Positions 30,163 to 38,189 of a stretch of 43,003 nt of DNA are shown here, one piece after another. The notes under the pieces are model-generated. The model did not search any database. It worked only from the letters and a program-made list of their open reading frames with translations, and was not told the origin of the DNA. Source of the DNA: Gammaproteobacteria bacterium (lineage in GTDB: Bacteria; Pseudomonadota; Gammaproteobacteria; Eutrophobiales; Eutrophobiaceae). Position 1 is the first letter of the stretch. Each line of letters starts with the position of its first letter. Location of the stretch: positions 1-43,003 of the forward strand of contig JAPPLI010000022.1 in NCBI GenBank assembly GCA_028819495.1, given 5' to 3'. The position numbers and the translations under genes were made by a program.

Positions 30163-31392
30163 ATGCTTAATAAAGTGGAACGGTTCTACGCGCAGCCACC
30201 CTATGCGCCTTTCCCCAGACCCGAATATGAAGACCGGGTGCGCCGGTTGAAAAAAGAAATGGCGGCGGCCAGGCTGGATGTAATGGTCATGTGGGGAGAA
30301 AACAATATCCGCTACTTTACCGGTTTTTTATCGAACCACTGGCCCCCGGTCACGGTGTGCCCCGCGGTGCTGCTGGTCGCGATCGACAAGGAGCCGGTCA
30401 TGATCGTGCCGGACTTTTTCCAGGGTGTGGTAGAGGGTTATACCTTTATTGAGGATATCCGCTGCCAGCACCATCCCCACGTCACCGAGAATCTCAGGGG
30501 CATGCCGCGGGACGTGGCCGGTGTGGTAAAGGAACTTATGGGGCGCAGCAGCGGCCGGGTCGGCATCGAGGGAGGCATCAAGGGCGGCATGACCATTCCG
30601 CGGCCCGTCAATGACATCGATGAGTTCCGCGCGGCCTTGCCGGACGTGGAGTTCGTCTACGCCGCCGACCAGATCTGGAACGTCAGGATGATAAAGTCGT
30701 TGCTGGAGGTCGAGGCGCTGAGGATCGCCTGCGAAGCTGACGTCAAGGCATATCACGACCTGGTCGCCAATTTTGAGTGGGGCTGGACCGAGAAAGACGT
30801 CGGTCTGTTCGTCCGGCAGCAACTCCTCGAATACGCGGACGAGTGCAAACCGTGTCTATGCATGGCCAGCCGGCGCGAGGTTTTCATGGCGGATATCCCG
30901 GCCTGGGATGAAGGTATCCCGTTGATGCCGGGCGATCGGCTGGTGCTGGAACCGCTGCCCGAGATCAAGGGTTACTGGGGAAGCTCCGGACGCACCTTCC
31001 ATATGGGACCGGCGCCCGATGAGGAGATCCGCAAGATACAGGTCCTCGACCGCGGCCGGGAAGTCGCCGCGCAGCTCACGAAACCGGGGGTAACGACCGG
31101 TGAGATCATGGATGCAATCAACGAGACGTTACAGGACGGCGGCCTGCATTGTTCCCTGGACCAGGGCGGCCACGGGGTCGGACTGGACGGCCAGGAGCCT
31201 CCGGCGATTGCGCTGGGTGAAAAATTCGTGGTACAGGAAAACATGGTGCTGGCCCTGGAATGCTGGATGTTTGAAACCGATGAGCATGGCCATCACAGGG
31301 TATACGGCGGGGAAGATTACGTGCACGTCACGAAAGACGGTTGTGACCCGTTGCCTACTTTCCCGACGGATATCGTCAGTCTTGGCACGTGA
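30163..31392 (+). CDS. M24-family (creatinase/aminopeptidase P fold) hydrolase, altered metal site
   Basis: Pita-bread-fold protein of 409 residues with an N-terminal creatinase-like domain and a C-terminal M24 domain. Of the five metal ligands of M24 peptidases, alignment by eye gives Glu263 for the first Asp and Ser274 for the second (GDRLVLEP...YWGSSGRTF), while His337 (GGHGVGLD), Glu366 and Glu384 remain. Losing two Asp ligands argues against dinuclear metal binding. Creatinase, which is metal-independent and cleaves a C-N bond in creatine, belongs to the same fold family. Together with DUF1989 proteins downstream this suggests a guanidino- or ureido-type substrate, as inference. A prolidase-type peptidase is the alternative. 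No signal peptide. Confidence 0.85.
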   Translation: MLNKVERFYAQPPYAPFPRPEYEDRVRRLKKEMAAARLDVMVMWGENNIRYFTGFLSNHWPPVTVCPAVLLVAIDKEPVMIVPDFFQGVVEGYTFIEDIRCQHHPHVTENLRGMPRDVAGVVKELMGRSSGRVGIEGGIKGGMTIPRPVNDIDEFRAALPDVEFVYAADQIWNVRMIKSLLEVEALRIACEADVKAYHDLVANFEWGWTEKDVGLFVRQQLLEYADECKPCLCMASRREVFMADIPAWDEGIPLMPGDRLVLEPLPEIKGYWGSSGRTFHMGPAPDEEIRKIQVLDRGREVAAQLTKPGVTTGEIMDAINETLQDGGLHCSLDQGGHGVGLDGQEPPAIALGEKFVVQENMVLALECWMFETDEHGHHRVYGGEDYVHVTKDGCDPLPTFPTDIVSLGT

Positions 31393-31429
31393 GACAACCC
31401 GCGGGATTGTATCCGGAACATTACCAGCT

Positions 31430-32323
31430 ATGAAGAAGGCCGTATTCGTCGCCCCGACTATCCACGAATATTCCGATCCTAACAACCTGCTGGATCTTGC
31501 CAGGTTAACTGAAGAGGCGGGTTGGGACGGTTATTTCATCTGTGACCACCTGATCCTGGATCCCGGAGGATACCTGGGGCTTGCCGACCCTACAGTTACG
31601 CTCGGCGCGATCGCCGCGGTCACCGAGAAGGTCATTATAGGAGCGATGGTCACGCCTGTGTCCCGCCGGCGGCCATGGAAACTGGCCAAGGAATTTGCCA
31701 GCCTGGACCAGTTGTCGAACGGTCGCCTGCGTATCGGCATCGGACTGGGGGGGCTGGACCAGGAATTCTCGAATTTCGGCGAAGATCCCGACAAGAAAGT
31801 ACTGGCCAGAAAGACCGACGAGGGAATCGCCATCATGGAACAATTGCACACCGGGGAAGCGGTGAATTTTGATGGGGAGATGTACCAGGTCAAGGATGCA
31901 AGGCTGCTCCCGCGCCCGGTACAACGTCCGCGTATCCCGGTCTGGGTCGCTGCCATGCTGCCGGCCAAGCCCGGCCAGCGGCGCGCGGCGCGCTGGGACG
32001 GCATCATGCCTCACGTAATACCGGTGATGCTTGAAGAAACACAGGACATCTCGGGCACGGACCTGCGCGTTGTCATGTCTCCCAGCCCGGAACAGATTCG
32101 GGAAGTAGTCGAATTCACCTCCGGGTTGCGCGAGACGGATGATCCGTTCGATGTTATTGCTTCCGGCATCACTTACGGACTGGACGCAGGCGCCGCCGGC
32201 GACAGGTTAAAATCCTACCGGGACGCGGGCGCCAACTGGTGGTTCGAGTGGCTGGATTGCGGCAGGCCGGGAACACTGGACCAGGTACGTGAACAGATTA
32301 AAGCCGGTCCGCCGGGAGCCTGA
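31430..32323 (+). CDS. LLM-class flavin-dependent oxidoreductase
   Basis: Luciferase-like (beta/alpha)8-barrel oxidoreductase of 297 residues that uses FMN or F420. Family-like segments are EEAGWDGYFICDHL, TEKVIIGAMVTPVSRRRPWKLAKEFASLDQLSNGRLRIGIGLGG and the C-terminal barrel end. The start is the ATG at 31430; upstream the frame overlaps the M24 gene. RutA, which cleaves the uracil ring with oxygen, and various monooxygenases of nitrogen or sulfur compounds belong to the same superfamily, so an oxidative step on an imported substrate is a reasonable guess. It sits 37 bases after the M24 stop. F420 versus FMN use cannot be decided from sequence here. Confidence 0.88.
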   Translation: MKKAVFVAPTIHEYSDPNNLLDLARLTEEAGWDGYFICDHLILDPGGYLGLADPTVTLGAIAAVTEKVIIGAMVTPVSRRRPWKLAKEFASLDQLSNGRLRIGIGLGGLDQEFSNFGEDPDKKVLARKTDEGIAIMEQLHTGEAVNFDGEMYQVKDARLLPRPVQRPRIPVWVAAMLPAKPGQRRAARWDGIMPHVIPVMLEETQDISGTDLRVVMSPSPEQIREVVEFTSGLRETDDPFDVIASGITYGLDAGAAGDRLKSYRDAGANWWFEWLDCGRPGTLDQVREQIKAGPPGA

Positions 32324-32409
32324 AGAGGTTGTCCGCTTCTCGATAATCCCGGTCGGAACCAAACAGCTCAACGACAAGTAACATATCTCTACCACATAAG
32401 GAGACTCTC

Positions 32410-32748
32410 ATGCCTGTTCTTGCAATGGCCGTTCCGGTCCCGCCGGGGAAAACGAATGCCCTGGAGCAACATATCGCAGAAGCCGTCGAACGCGCAGATT
32501 TTGAAGAGACGCTCAGGGGGTTCGGCATAGCGCACGAAAGCTGGCATATCCAGGAGACGCCCCAGGGTGATCTGCTTATCCTGGTATTCGACGCCGACGA
32601 CCCGTATTCCATGCTCCGGGAATTTTCACTATCGGAAAAAGACCTTCCGGTCATGCAGAAGAATTTTCTGAGGGAAACCCTGGGTGTAGATCTGTCCCAG
32701 CCTCCTCCCGGGCCACCCTCGAGAGTGATTTTCAACTGGCCGGGTTAA
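32410..32748 (+). CDS. Small alpha/beta protein of unknown function (DUF6176-like)
   Basis: Protein of 112 residues with a clear ribosome site (AAGGAG, seven bases before the ATG). It begins LAMAVPVPPGKTNALEQHI and continues with RADFEETLRGFGIAHESWHIQETPQGDLLILVF, a ferredoxin-like beta-alpha-beta pattern resembling small dimeric alpha/beta-barrel domains such as DUF6176. It lacks a signal peptide. The role is unknown; small barrels of this kind bind small hydrophobic molecules or act as monooxygenase-like partners. It is the first of three closely packed genes: the first DUF1989 gene starts six bases after its stop, so the three are probably one operon. Confidence 0.7.
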   Translation: MPVLAMAVPVPPGKTNALEQHIAEAVERADFEETLRGFGIAHESWHIQETPQGDLLILVFDADDPYSMLREFSLSEKDLPVMQKNFLRETLGVDLSQPPPGPPSRVIFNWPG

Positions 32749-32753
32749 AACCC

Positions 32754-33407
32754 ATGACATGGGAAGTCGTTCAGGATCTGGTCGTCCCCAAAAGTACGGG
32801 CAAAACGATGCGGGTCGGCAAAGGCCAGATATTCCGTGTTATTGAACATGAAGGGAAACAGGTAGTCGACCTTACTTTCCTGAACGCACACAACTATAAA
32901 GAGCACTTCGCCGCCGAGTATTCCGCCATACTGAACAGTATGCAGGACACAGGCGGCTATTACCGGCTTACCAGGCTCTATTCCAAGCCGCCCTATGAGA
33001 ATGTCATGGCAACAGTTGTTGATGACAAAATCGGGGATGGCGCCAGGGGGGGTGAGCGAGCGGGTCATTTCATGATGTGTCACTGCTCAAAACGGTTACT
33101 GGAACATCTCGGCCTCCCGGGGACACGGACCTGCAGCGATAATTTTGCCGATGCTTTCAGCGAGATCGGCTTGAAGCAGGAAGATACTTATGACGAGACC
33201 ATCTTCAACGTCTGGATGAACTCCTGGCTTGGCGAAGACGGCGCTATGAATTTTGCCCGCCCGCTTGCGGAGACGGGTGACCATATAGACTTTCTGGCGG
33301 AAATGGATGTTATTGCCGTTTTCTCGGTTTGCCCTGATGAAACCAGCCCGTGTAACGATTTTAAAGCCAAGGCATTAAGGTTCCAGGTCCTGGAACAGAA
33401 GGAATAA
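32754..33407 (+). CDS. DUF1989 protein (urea carboxylase-associated / carboxyguanidine deiminase-like), copy 1
   Basis: Protein of 217 residues from the DUF1989 family. Hallmarks are IFRVIEHEGKQVVDLTFLNAHN near the start, YSKPPYENVM, the cysteine-bearing HFMMCHCSK and GTRTCSDNF, and the C-terminal GDHIDFLAEMDVIAVFSVCPDE. Tandem DUF1989 proteins form carboxyguanidine deiminase (CgdA/CgdB) next to guanidine carboxylase in guanidine-using bacteria, according to published work I recall. A second copy follows seven bases downstream. No carboxylase gene is in this window, so the substrate may differ. It resembles its neighbour over most of its length, so the pair probably arose by duplication. Confidence 0.85.
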   Translation: MTWEVVQDLVVPKSTGKTMRVGKGQIFRVIEHEGKQVVDLTFLNAHNYKEHFAAEYSAILNSMQDTGGYYRLTRLYSKPPYENVMATVVDDKIGDGARGGERAGHFMMCHCSKRLLEHLGLPGTRTCSDNFADAFSEIGLKQEDTYDETIFNVWMNSWLGEDGAMNFARPLAETGDHIDFLAEMDVIAVFSVCPDETSPCNDFKAKALRFQVLEQKE

Positions 33408-33413
33408 CAAACG

Positions 33414-34049
33414 ATGACCTCGAAGGTAATCGATGAATTCGTCATCCCCAGGTGCTCGGGCAAGGCATTCAGGGTCGACAAGGGCCAGGCATTTCGCGTA
33501 ATCGAACACGAAGGCAAGCAGGTAGCCGGCCTGATATTTTTAAACGCACATAATTATAAGGAACAGTTCATGGCCGAGTTTTCCGGGGGACTGAACTATT
33601 TCCACCCTTCCGGCATGGGCAGCCACTACAGGCTCAGCAAGCTCTATTCCAAGGTCCCGTACGAGAACGTCATGTTGACGGTTACCGAAAACAAAATCGG
33701 CGATCATTTCCTGGGCCCCCACTGCACGCGCACGATGATGGAAATATTGGGTGCGCCGGGTCACCGAAGCTGCAGCGATAATTTTTCCGATGCGCTGGAG
33801 GAGTTCGGCCTGGAACTCGGAGATATTTACAGTCCCAGCGTATTCAACGCTTTTGCCAATGTCCGAATCGACCCCAGGGGTGATGGAACCATACGCATCG
33901 ACCCTCCCCGTTCCGAAAAAGGTGACTACATAGAGTTTCTCGCGGAAATGGATGTTCTGGTGGCAGCTTCAGCATGCCCGGATGATAAATCAGCAATGAA
34001 CGACCACTCATGCAAAGCCATACAGGTCCGGATTTTAAACGCGGAATAA
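33414..34049 (+). CDS. DUF1989 protein (urea carboxylase-associated / carboxyguanidine deiminase-like), copy 2
   Basis: Second DUF1989 paralogue, 211 residues, seven bases after the first. Shared motifs are FRVIEHEGKQVAGLIFLNAHN, LYSKVPYENVM, GHRSCSDNF and the C-terminal KGDYIEFLAEMDVLVAASACPDD. The first copy's HFMMCHCSK reads HFLGPHCTR here, so the two differ in the Cys-rich segment and may form a heterodimer in which only one subunit is catalytic, as with CgdA/CgdB (inference). It ends the 23.2-34.0 kb gene block; a 226-base gap without recognisable repeats follows. Confidence 0.85.
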   Translation: MTSKVIDEFVIPRCSGKAFRVDKGQAFRVIEHEGKQVAGLIFLNAHNYKEQFMAEFSGGLNYFHPSGMGSHYRLSKLYSKVPYENVMLTVTENKIGDHFLGPHCTRTMMEILGAPGHRSCSDNFSDALEEFGLELGDIYSPSVFNAFANVRIDPRGDGTIRIDPPRSEKGDYIEFLAEMDVLVAASACPDDKSAMNDHSCKAIQVRILNAE

Positions 34050-34275
34050 TATCCACGTTCACCCGGTTCCCGATTGCAAACCGCTACGCTCTTCTTAAAA
34101 TTTCAGGTATCAGTCGTCTTACATCGTTGCCGGCCTTTTCCGATTACGGTTCCCCGGCGCCGTAACTCATTTACCGATTTACCACCGGAGTTCGGGTCAG
34201 TGGTGCTATACTTCAACCATGAACTATTATGGTAGATCCGGCGTCATAATAAATACCTGAATTCGTGTATGTGTA

Positions 34276-35616
34276 ATGAACCCTGGTTTATTTCAAATCA
34301 GCATAGCGGTTGTTTATCTCTCTCTGGCATGCCTGCCTTATGCCCGTGCGGATGATAGTCCGGCAGGCGGCAGATCGACCAGCAGAGACACCCAGGCGCA
34401 GGTTAGTCCCTCCCAATCCATAGCGAATTACGAGCAGGAGATCCGGAAACGTGAGGCGGAACACGGCGTTTACGATCCCGCTACGGGTGAATTCCTGTTA
34501 TCCGTGGGCCTCGTTTACCAGAATGACGGAAGGCACGAAGAAGCAGTCGATGCATTCGCCCGCGCCCTGCAGATCAAGCGCGTCAACGAGGGGCTTCAGG
34601 GCATCGGCCAACTGCTCATTTTGGAGCAACTCATCAAAAGCAATATCGCTGAGGCCGACTGGGAGGAAGTGGACCGGAACTACCAGCAACTGCTGTGGAT
34701 ACACAAGCGCAATTACGATGCCGACGACCCCCGCCTGTTACCCGTCGTCGATAAGGTGGGGCGCTGGAAGCTCAAGGCATACAAGGAAAACCTGCTGGAC
34801 GGCAGCGCGATAAGAATAATCGGCGAATCCGAAAAGCTGTTCAAGAATACGATTGATATCCTGGAACGCCAGTATGGCGAGAATGATCCGAGACTGATCA
34901 ACCCGCTCTACGGCAGGGCCTTGACGAATTACCAGTATGCCATTGAAGTTGCCAACACCCCCCAGGATGAGTTTCACGGCGCCGGCAGTCCGACCAGGAC
35001 CCAGGTGATATGCCGTACCGTTCCCACACCCAACGGCGGCGCCAGGCGCATCTGCAACACCATCCGGGTGCCTGACCCGAGCTATTATGCCACCCAGTCA
35101 AGCAACAAGGACTTTGCCCTGGGCCAGCGTCTTGTTGCCGTCGGCAAGGCATTGAAGCAGATAGTTCAAATTCATGACGCCAATCCGGACCTGTCAAAGG
35201 AATCCCATGCCAGGGCGCTGGTGCACCTGGGTGACTGGAATCTCCTCAGGGGGAAAAAAACCACGGCCTACAAGAACTACAAGGCCGCGTACGGGTTGCT
35301 GGCGGACAGTGATGATCACCAGCAAGCCATAAGGGAATTATTCGGCAAACCGCAGAACCTGCCGGCCCTGCGCCTGCCCCTGCCCGAGATCGATGAAAAG
35401 CTGGAAGAAGAGAAGACCACGTCCGTGCTTGCATCGTTTGACGTGTCCCGCTCCGGCCGCGCGAAAAACGTGCAGATTATCGAGTCCGAACCGCCGGATG
35501 CCACCTCCGCCCGCAGAAAAGCGAAGAAAACCATCCGGGGGCGCCTGTACCGGCCGCGTTTTGAGAAAGGGGAACCGGTGGCTACTGTGGGTAATAAAAT
35601 CCGTATTGTGGATTAA
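34276..35616 (+). CDS. Periplasmic TPR protein with TonB C-terminal-like domain
   Basis: Exported protein of 446 residues. An N-terminal signal peptide (SIAVVYLSLACLPYARA) is followed by a helical tetratricopeptide-like region (GRHEEAVDAFARALQIKRVN and further helices). The last 65 or so residues (VLASFDVSRSGRAKNVQIIE... to YRPRFEKGEPV) match the TonB/TolA C-terminal fold. There is no N-terminal membrane anchor beyond the signal peptide, so it is not a classical energy-transducing TonB. It may act as a periplasmic scaffold or partner-binding protein. A run from 34978 to 35095 (TRTQVICRTVPTPNGGARRICNTI) holds two cysteines that could form a disulfide. A hairpin half copy begins nine bases after the stop. 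Confidence 0.75.
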   Translation: MNPGLFQISIAVVYLSLACLPYARADDSPAGGRSTSRDTQAQVSPSQSIANYEQEIRKREAEHGVYDPATGEFLLSVGLVYQNDGRHEEAVDAFARALQIKRVNEGLQGIGQLLILEQLIKSNIAEADWEEVDRNYQQLLWIHKRNYDADDPRLLPVVDKVGRWKLKAYKENLLDGSAIRIIGESEKLFKNTIDILERQYGENDPRLINPLYGRALTNYQYAIEVANTPQDEFHGAGSPTRTQVICRTVPTPNGGARRICNTIRVPDPSYYATQSSNKDFALGQRLVAVGKALKQIVQIHDANPDLSKESHARALVHLGDWNLLRGKKTTAYKNYKAAYGLLADSDDHQQAIRELFGKPQNLPALRLPLPEIDEKLEEEKTTSVLASFDVSRSGRAKNVQIIESEPPDATSARRKAKKTIRGRLYRPRFEKGEPVATVGNKIRIVD

Positions 35617-35624
35617 GGATGGAT

Positions 35625-35695
35625 GGGGTCAGAGTAAAATTTCTGGGATAGACGGGGTCAGAGTAAGAATTTCGCAGAAATTTTACTCTGACCCC
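35625..35695. repeat. Hairpin repeat: half copy plus inverted copy
   Basis: A truncated first copy (35625-35645, left arm only) and a full inverted copy (35654-35695) lie between the TPR protein and the Amt stop. A run of Ts follows the second copy (35698-35705), so this one could also work as a terminator for the TPR gene. It is the only site right of 22.2 kb. Confidence 0.88.
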
Positions 35696-35703
35696 TTATT
35701 TTT

Positions 35704-37098
35704 TTAATCCCCGTTGCGCAGAAAGTCGACGTCCTCAATGTCCGGCATCAGGACGAACTCGGGATAGGATTCAATACCCAGTTCTGCCGAATCCTGGCCG
35801 AGTTCCTCAACCTCGGCCGACACCCGCACTCCGATGGTCTTTTCAATCGCATACCAGACAATCATTGAAACCAGGAACACGTACACACCGATCGCGAGAA
35901 TGCCGGTAAGCTGAACCTTCAGGTCGCCCCCGGCGGCAATGCACACGGCGAGGGTGCCCCAGATACCGGCAAACAGGTGCGCGGAGATTGCGCCGACGAC
36001 GTCATCCACTTTCAATCCTTCCAGCAGTTTCATGCCCAGCACGCAGACAACGCCGCCTACCAGACCGATAAAGATCGCCCAGGTGTGGGCGACGATATCC
36101 GGACCGGCGGTAATCGATACGAGTCCGGCAATCGCGCCGTTCAATCCGGCCAGCAGGTCGACCCGTCCCAGCAGCGGCCTTGAAACGCTGATGGCCGCAA
36201 TCACCCCTGCCGCCGCCGCCAGGTTGGTATTGACCAGCACGTTGCTCATCGCCACTGCGTCCACCGCGCCACCCAGGGCCAGTTGCGAACCGCCGTTAAA
36301 CCCGAACCAGCCCAGCCACAGGATAAAAACGCCCAGGGTCACGATAGGTACGTTGGAAGGTGGCGTTGGCTTGATGCTGCCGTCCGCGCGGTACTTACCC
36401 AGTCTCGGGCCTACGATCAGTGCGCCGGCCAGAGCGGCCCAGCCCCCGGTAGAATGCACTATGGTGGAACCGGCAAAGTCCTGAAAACCCATCTCGCTGA
36501 GCCAGCCGCCACCCCAGGTCCAGGCGCCTGCTATCGGATAAATCGCGCCGGCCAGAAAAGCCGTAAACAGCAGGAACGACCACAGCTTTACCCGTTCCGC
36601 CATGGTGCCGGAAATAATGGAGGCCGTGGTTGCTACGAACACCATCTGGAAGAACCAGTCGGACATCACGGAATAGCCGTTTTCGACCACCTCGGCCTTG
36701 GCCTCCTCATCACCGGACAGCAGGGCAAGCTCCGCCTCCGACGGCCCGTAGGTAAAGGTCAAGGTACCGACCCAGCCGGACACGTCCGTATACATGAGGT
36801 TGTAGCCCACCAGATAGTACATAAGGCCGGCGATGGAATAAAGCCCGATATTCTTGAGACAGATGACCGAAGAGTTCTTGGTGCGTACCGACCCCGCTTC
36901 AAGCATGGTGAAGCCGGCGCACATCCACATCACCAGCGCGCCCCAGATAAGGAATGAAAAAGTGTTGAAAATGAACTGCAACTCTTGCTCCACCGCAGCA
37001 TAGGTACAGGGTGCGGCTGCCAGGAGAATTACAGCAGTGACGAGTTTCCCCGGAAATGAACTGCAATGGGGGGTTAGTTTAATGCGTTCAGCGTTCAT
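35704..37098 (-). CDS. amt: Ammonium transporter (Amt family)
   Basis: Inner-membrane ammonium channel, 464 residues. A signal-peptide-like N-terminus (LVTAVILLAAAPCTYA) precedes 11 hydrophobic helices. Family motifs include FLIWGALVMWMCAGFTMLEAGSVRTKN, TIVHSTGGWAALAGALIVGPR (with the pore histidine), WLGWFGFNGGSQLAL and SAHLFAGIWGTLAV. No glnK gene is adjacent in this window, although most Amt channels are gated by a GlnK protein. It reads toward the 35.6 kb hairpin. Upstream of its start lies the truncated 3' end of the mod gene. Confidence 0.93.
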   Translation of the reverse strand: MNAERIKLTPHCSSFPGKLVTAVILLAAAPCTYAAVEQELQFIFNTFSFLIWGALVMWMCAGFTMLEAGSVRTKNSSVICLKNIGLYSIAGLMYYLVGYNLMYTDVSGWVGTLTFTYGPSEAELALLSGDEEAKAEVVENGYSVMSDWFFQMVFVATTASIISGTMAERVKLWSFLLFTAFLAGAIYPIAGAWTWGGGWLSEMGFQDFAGSTIVHSTGGWAALAGALIVGPRLGKYRADGSIKPTPPSNVPIVTLGVFILWLGWFGFNGGSQLALGGAVDAVAMSNVLVNTNLAAAAGVIAAISVSRPLLGRVDLLAGLNGAIAGLVSITAGPDIVAHTWAIFIGLVGGVVCVLGMKLLEGLKVDDVVGAISAHLFAGIWGTLAVCIAAGGDLKVQLTGILAIGVYVFLVSMIVWYAIEKTIGVRVSAEVEELGQDSAELGIESYPEFVLMPDIEDVDFLRNGD

Positions 37099-37165
37099 CG
37101 TCCTCCCCTGTTTCTTGTTCTTCGAGCAGGGTCGATCCTATCACAAAACACTGTTTGGAGCAATC

Positions 37166-38189
37166 TTAGAGAATGCGCTCCTTGGCAAGTGGAACATCGT
37201 AGCGGTAGCCTTCTTTGCCGGGGTTGTGTACGCTCTGGCTACCTGTGTAAACACCGCCCTTGTCGATATACTTGTATCGGTCGAGTGGCCAGAGAAACTG
37301 TTTGTTCTCTCGATACCATAAAGTGTATGCCGCTTGCAGTCCGGCAAGGTCAGTACGCTCCGCAATCAACTCCTCACCCTTTTTCACCAAGGCGTCTTTC
37401 ACGTCTGAAAGTTGCGTATTCCACACTGCGGCTAGCCGAGTCTTGTCCCTACAGTAGACGAGTACATATTCATGCTCGTCGGCAATGTTCGACGGGTTGT
37501 TGTCCGTGGCGTTCTTCCAGACGATGGTGCCGACTTTGTTCTCCTCTCCAAAGACCTCATCACACAGCTTCCGGAGATGATGGATCTCGTTGTCATCAAT
37601 CGAAATGAAGATTGCGCCATCAGTTCGCAGCAGTTGACGAGAAAGCAAGAGGCGCGGATAGAGCATGTTGAGCCAGTTTGAGTGGAAGCGCCCGTCTGCT
37701 TTTGTGTTTGTGTCGACCTTAACCCCCTCTGAGGTCACGCCGATGTGTTCCCAATAGGTCTCCTTATCCTCCTTCCATACGTCGGAATAGACGAAATCCT
37801 TGTCCTTGTTGTACGGCGGATCAATTATAGATGCACTTGACTCTATTACGATAGGCGGCAAGCAGGCATTTCAAGACTTCGAGATTCTCTCCCTCAATGA
37901 TCGCGTTCCCCTCGGCAAGCTCTGGATTCACGGAGCGCTCGTGATCGTACTCCAAAGATGCAAGCGTCGGCGTGAAGGCGTTGCGCTTCGCGTTGCCCTT
38001 CCCAAACCAACGGAATTCAAAGCGCTCGGACTCAGGCGCCAAGTCGGGGTCGATGAGGCGTTTCATCTCGTCCGGGTTAAGTGCCCCATCGTTGGTAAAC
38101 AGGTCCGGCATAAGCGCCCGGAGTTGTTCCAGACGTTCCTGGTTCACATCCGGCGTAGCCGGCATTCGATCCATAATAGCCTTGTTCAT
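37166..38189 (-). pseudogene. Type III DNA methyltransferase (Mod), frameshifted and truncated
   Basis: The gene starts at ATG 38189 (NKAIMDRMPATPDVN), overlapping the DUF1016 stop as ATGA. It runs in frame to about 37827, where one extra base breaks the frame: ECIYN-stop occurs just where the catalytic DPPY motif should be, and the DPPYNKDKDFVYSD motif continues in the next frame. The rest (WKNATDNNPSNIADEHEYVLVY, FLWPLDRYKYIDKGGVYTG) matches the Mod family, but the chain ends at 37166 after YRYDVPLAKERIL. The C-terminal third with the SAM-binding FxGxG motif is missing. Both lesions should abolish activity. Type III restriction enzymes need Mod, so res is probably not functional either, unless a Mod elsewhere complements. 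Confidence 0.85.

Noticed and set aside
30163..34049. A guanidine carboxylase pathway as a firm call
   Set aside because: The DUF1989 pair is suggestive, but no urea or guanidine carboxylase gene is in the window, so the substrate is left open.
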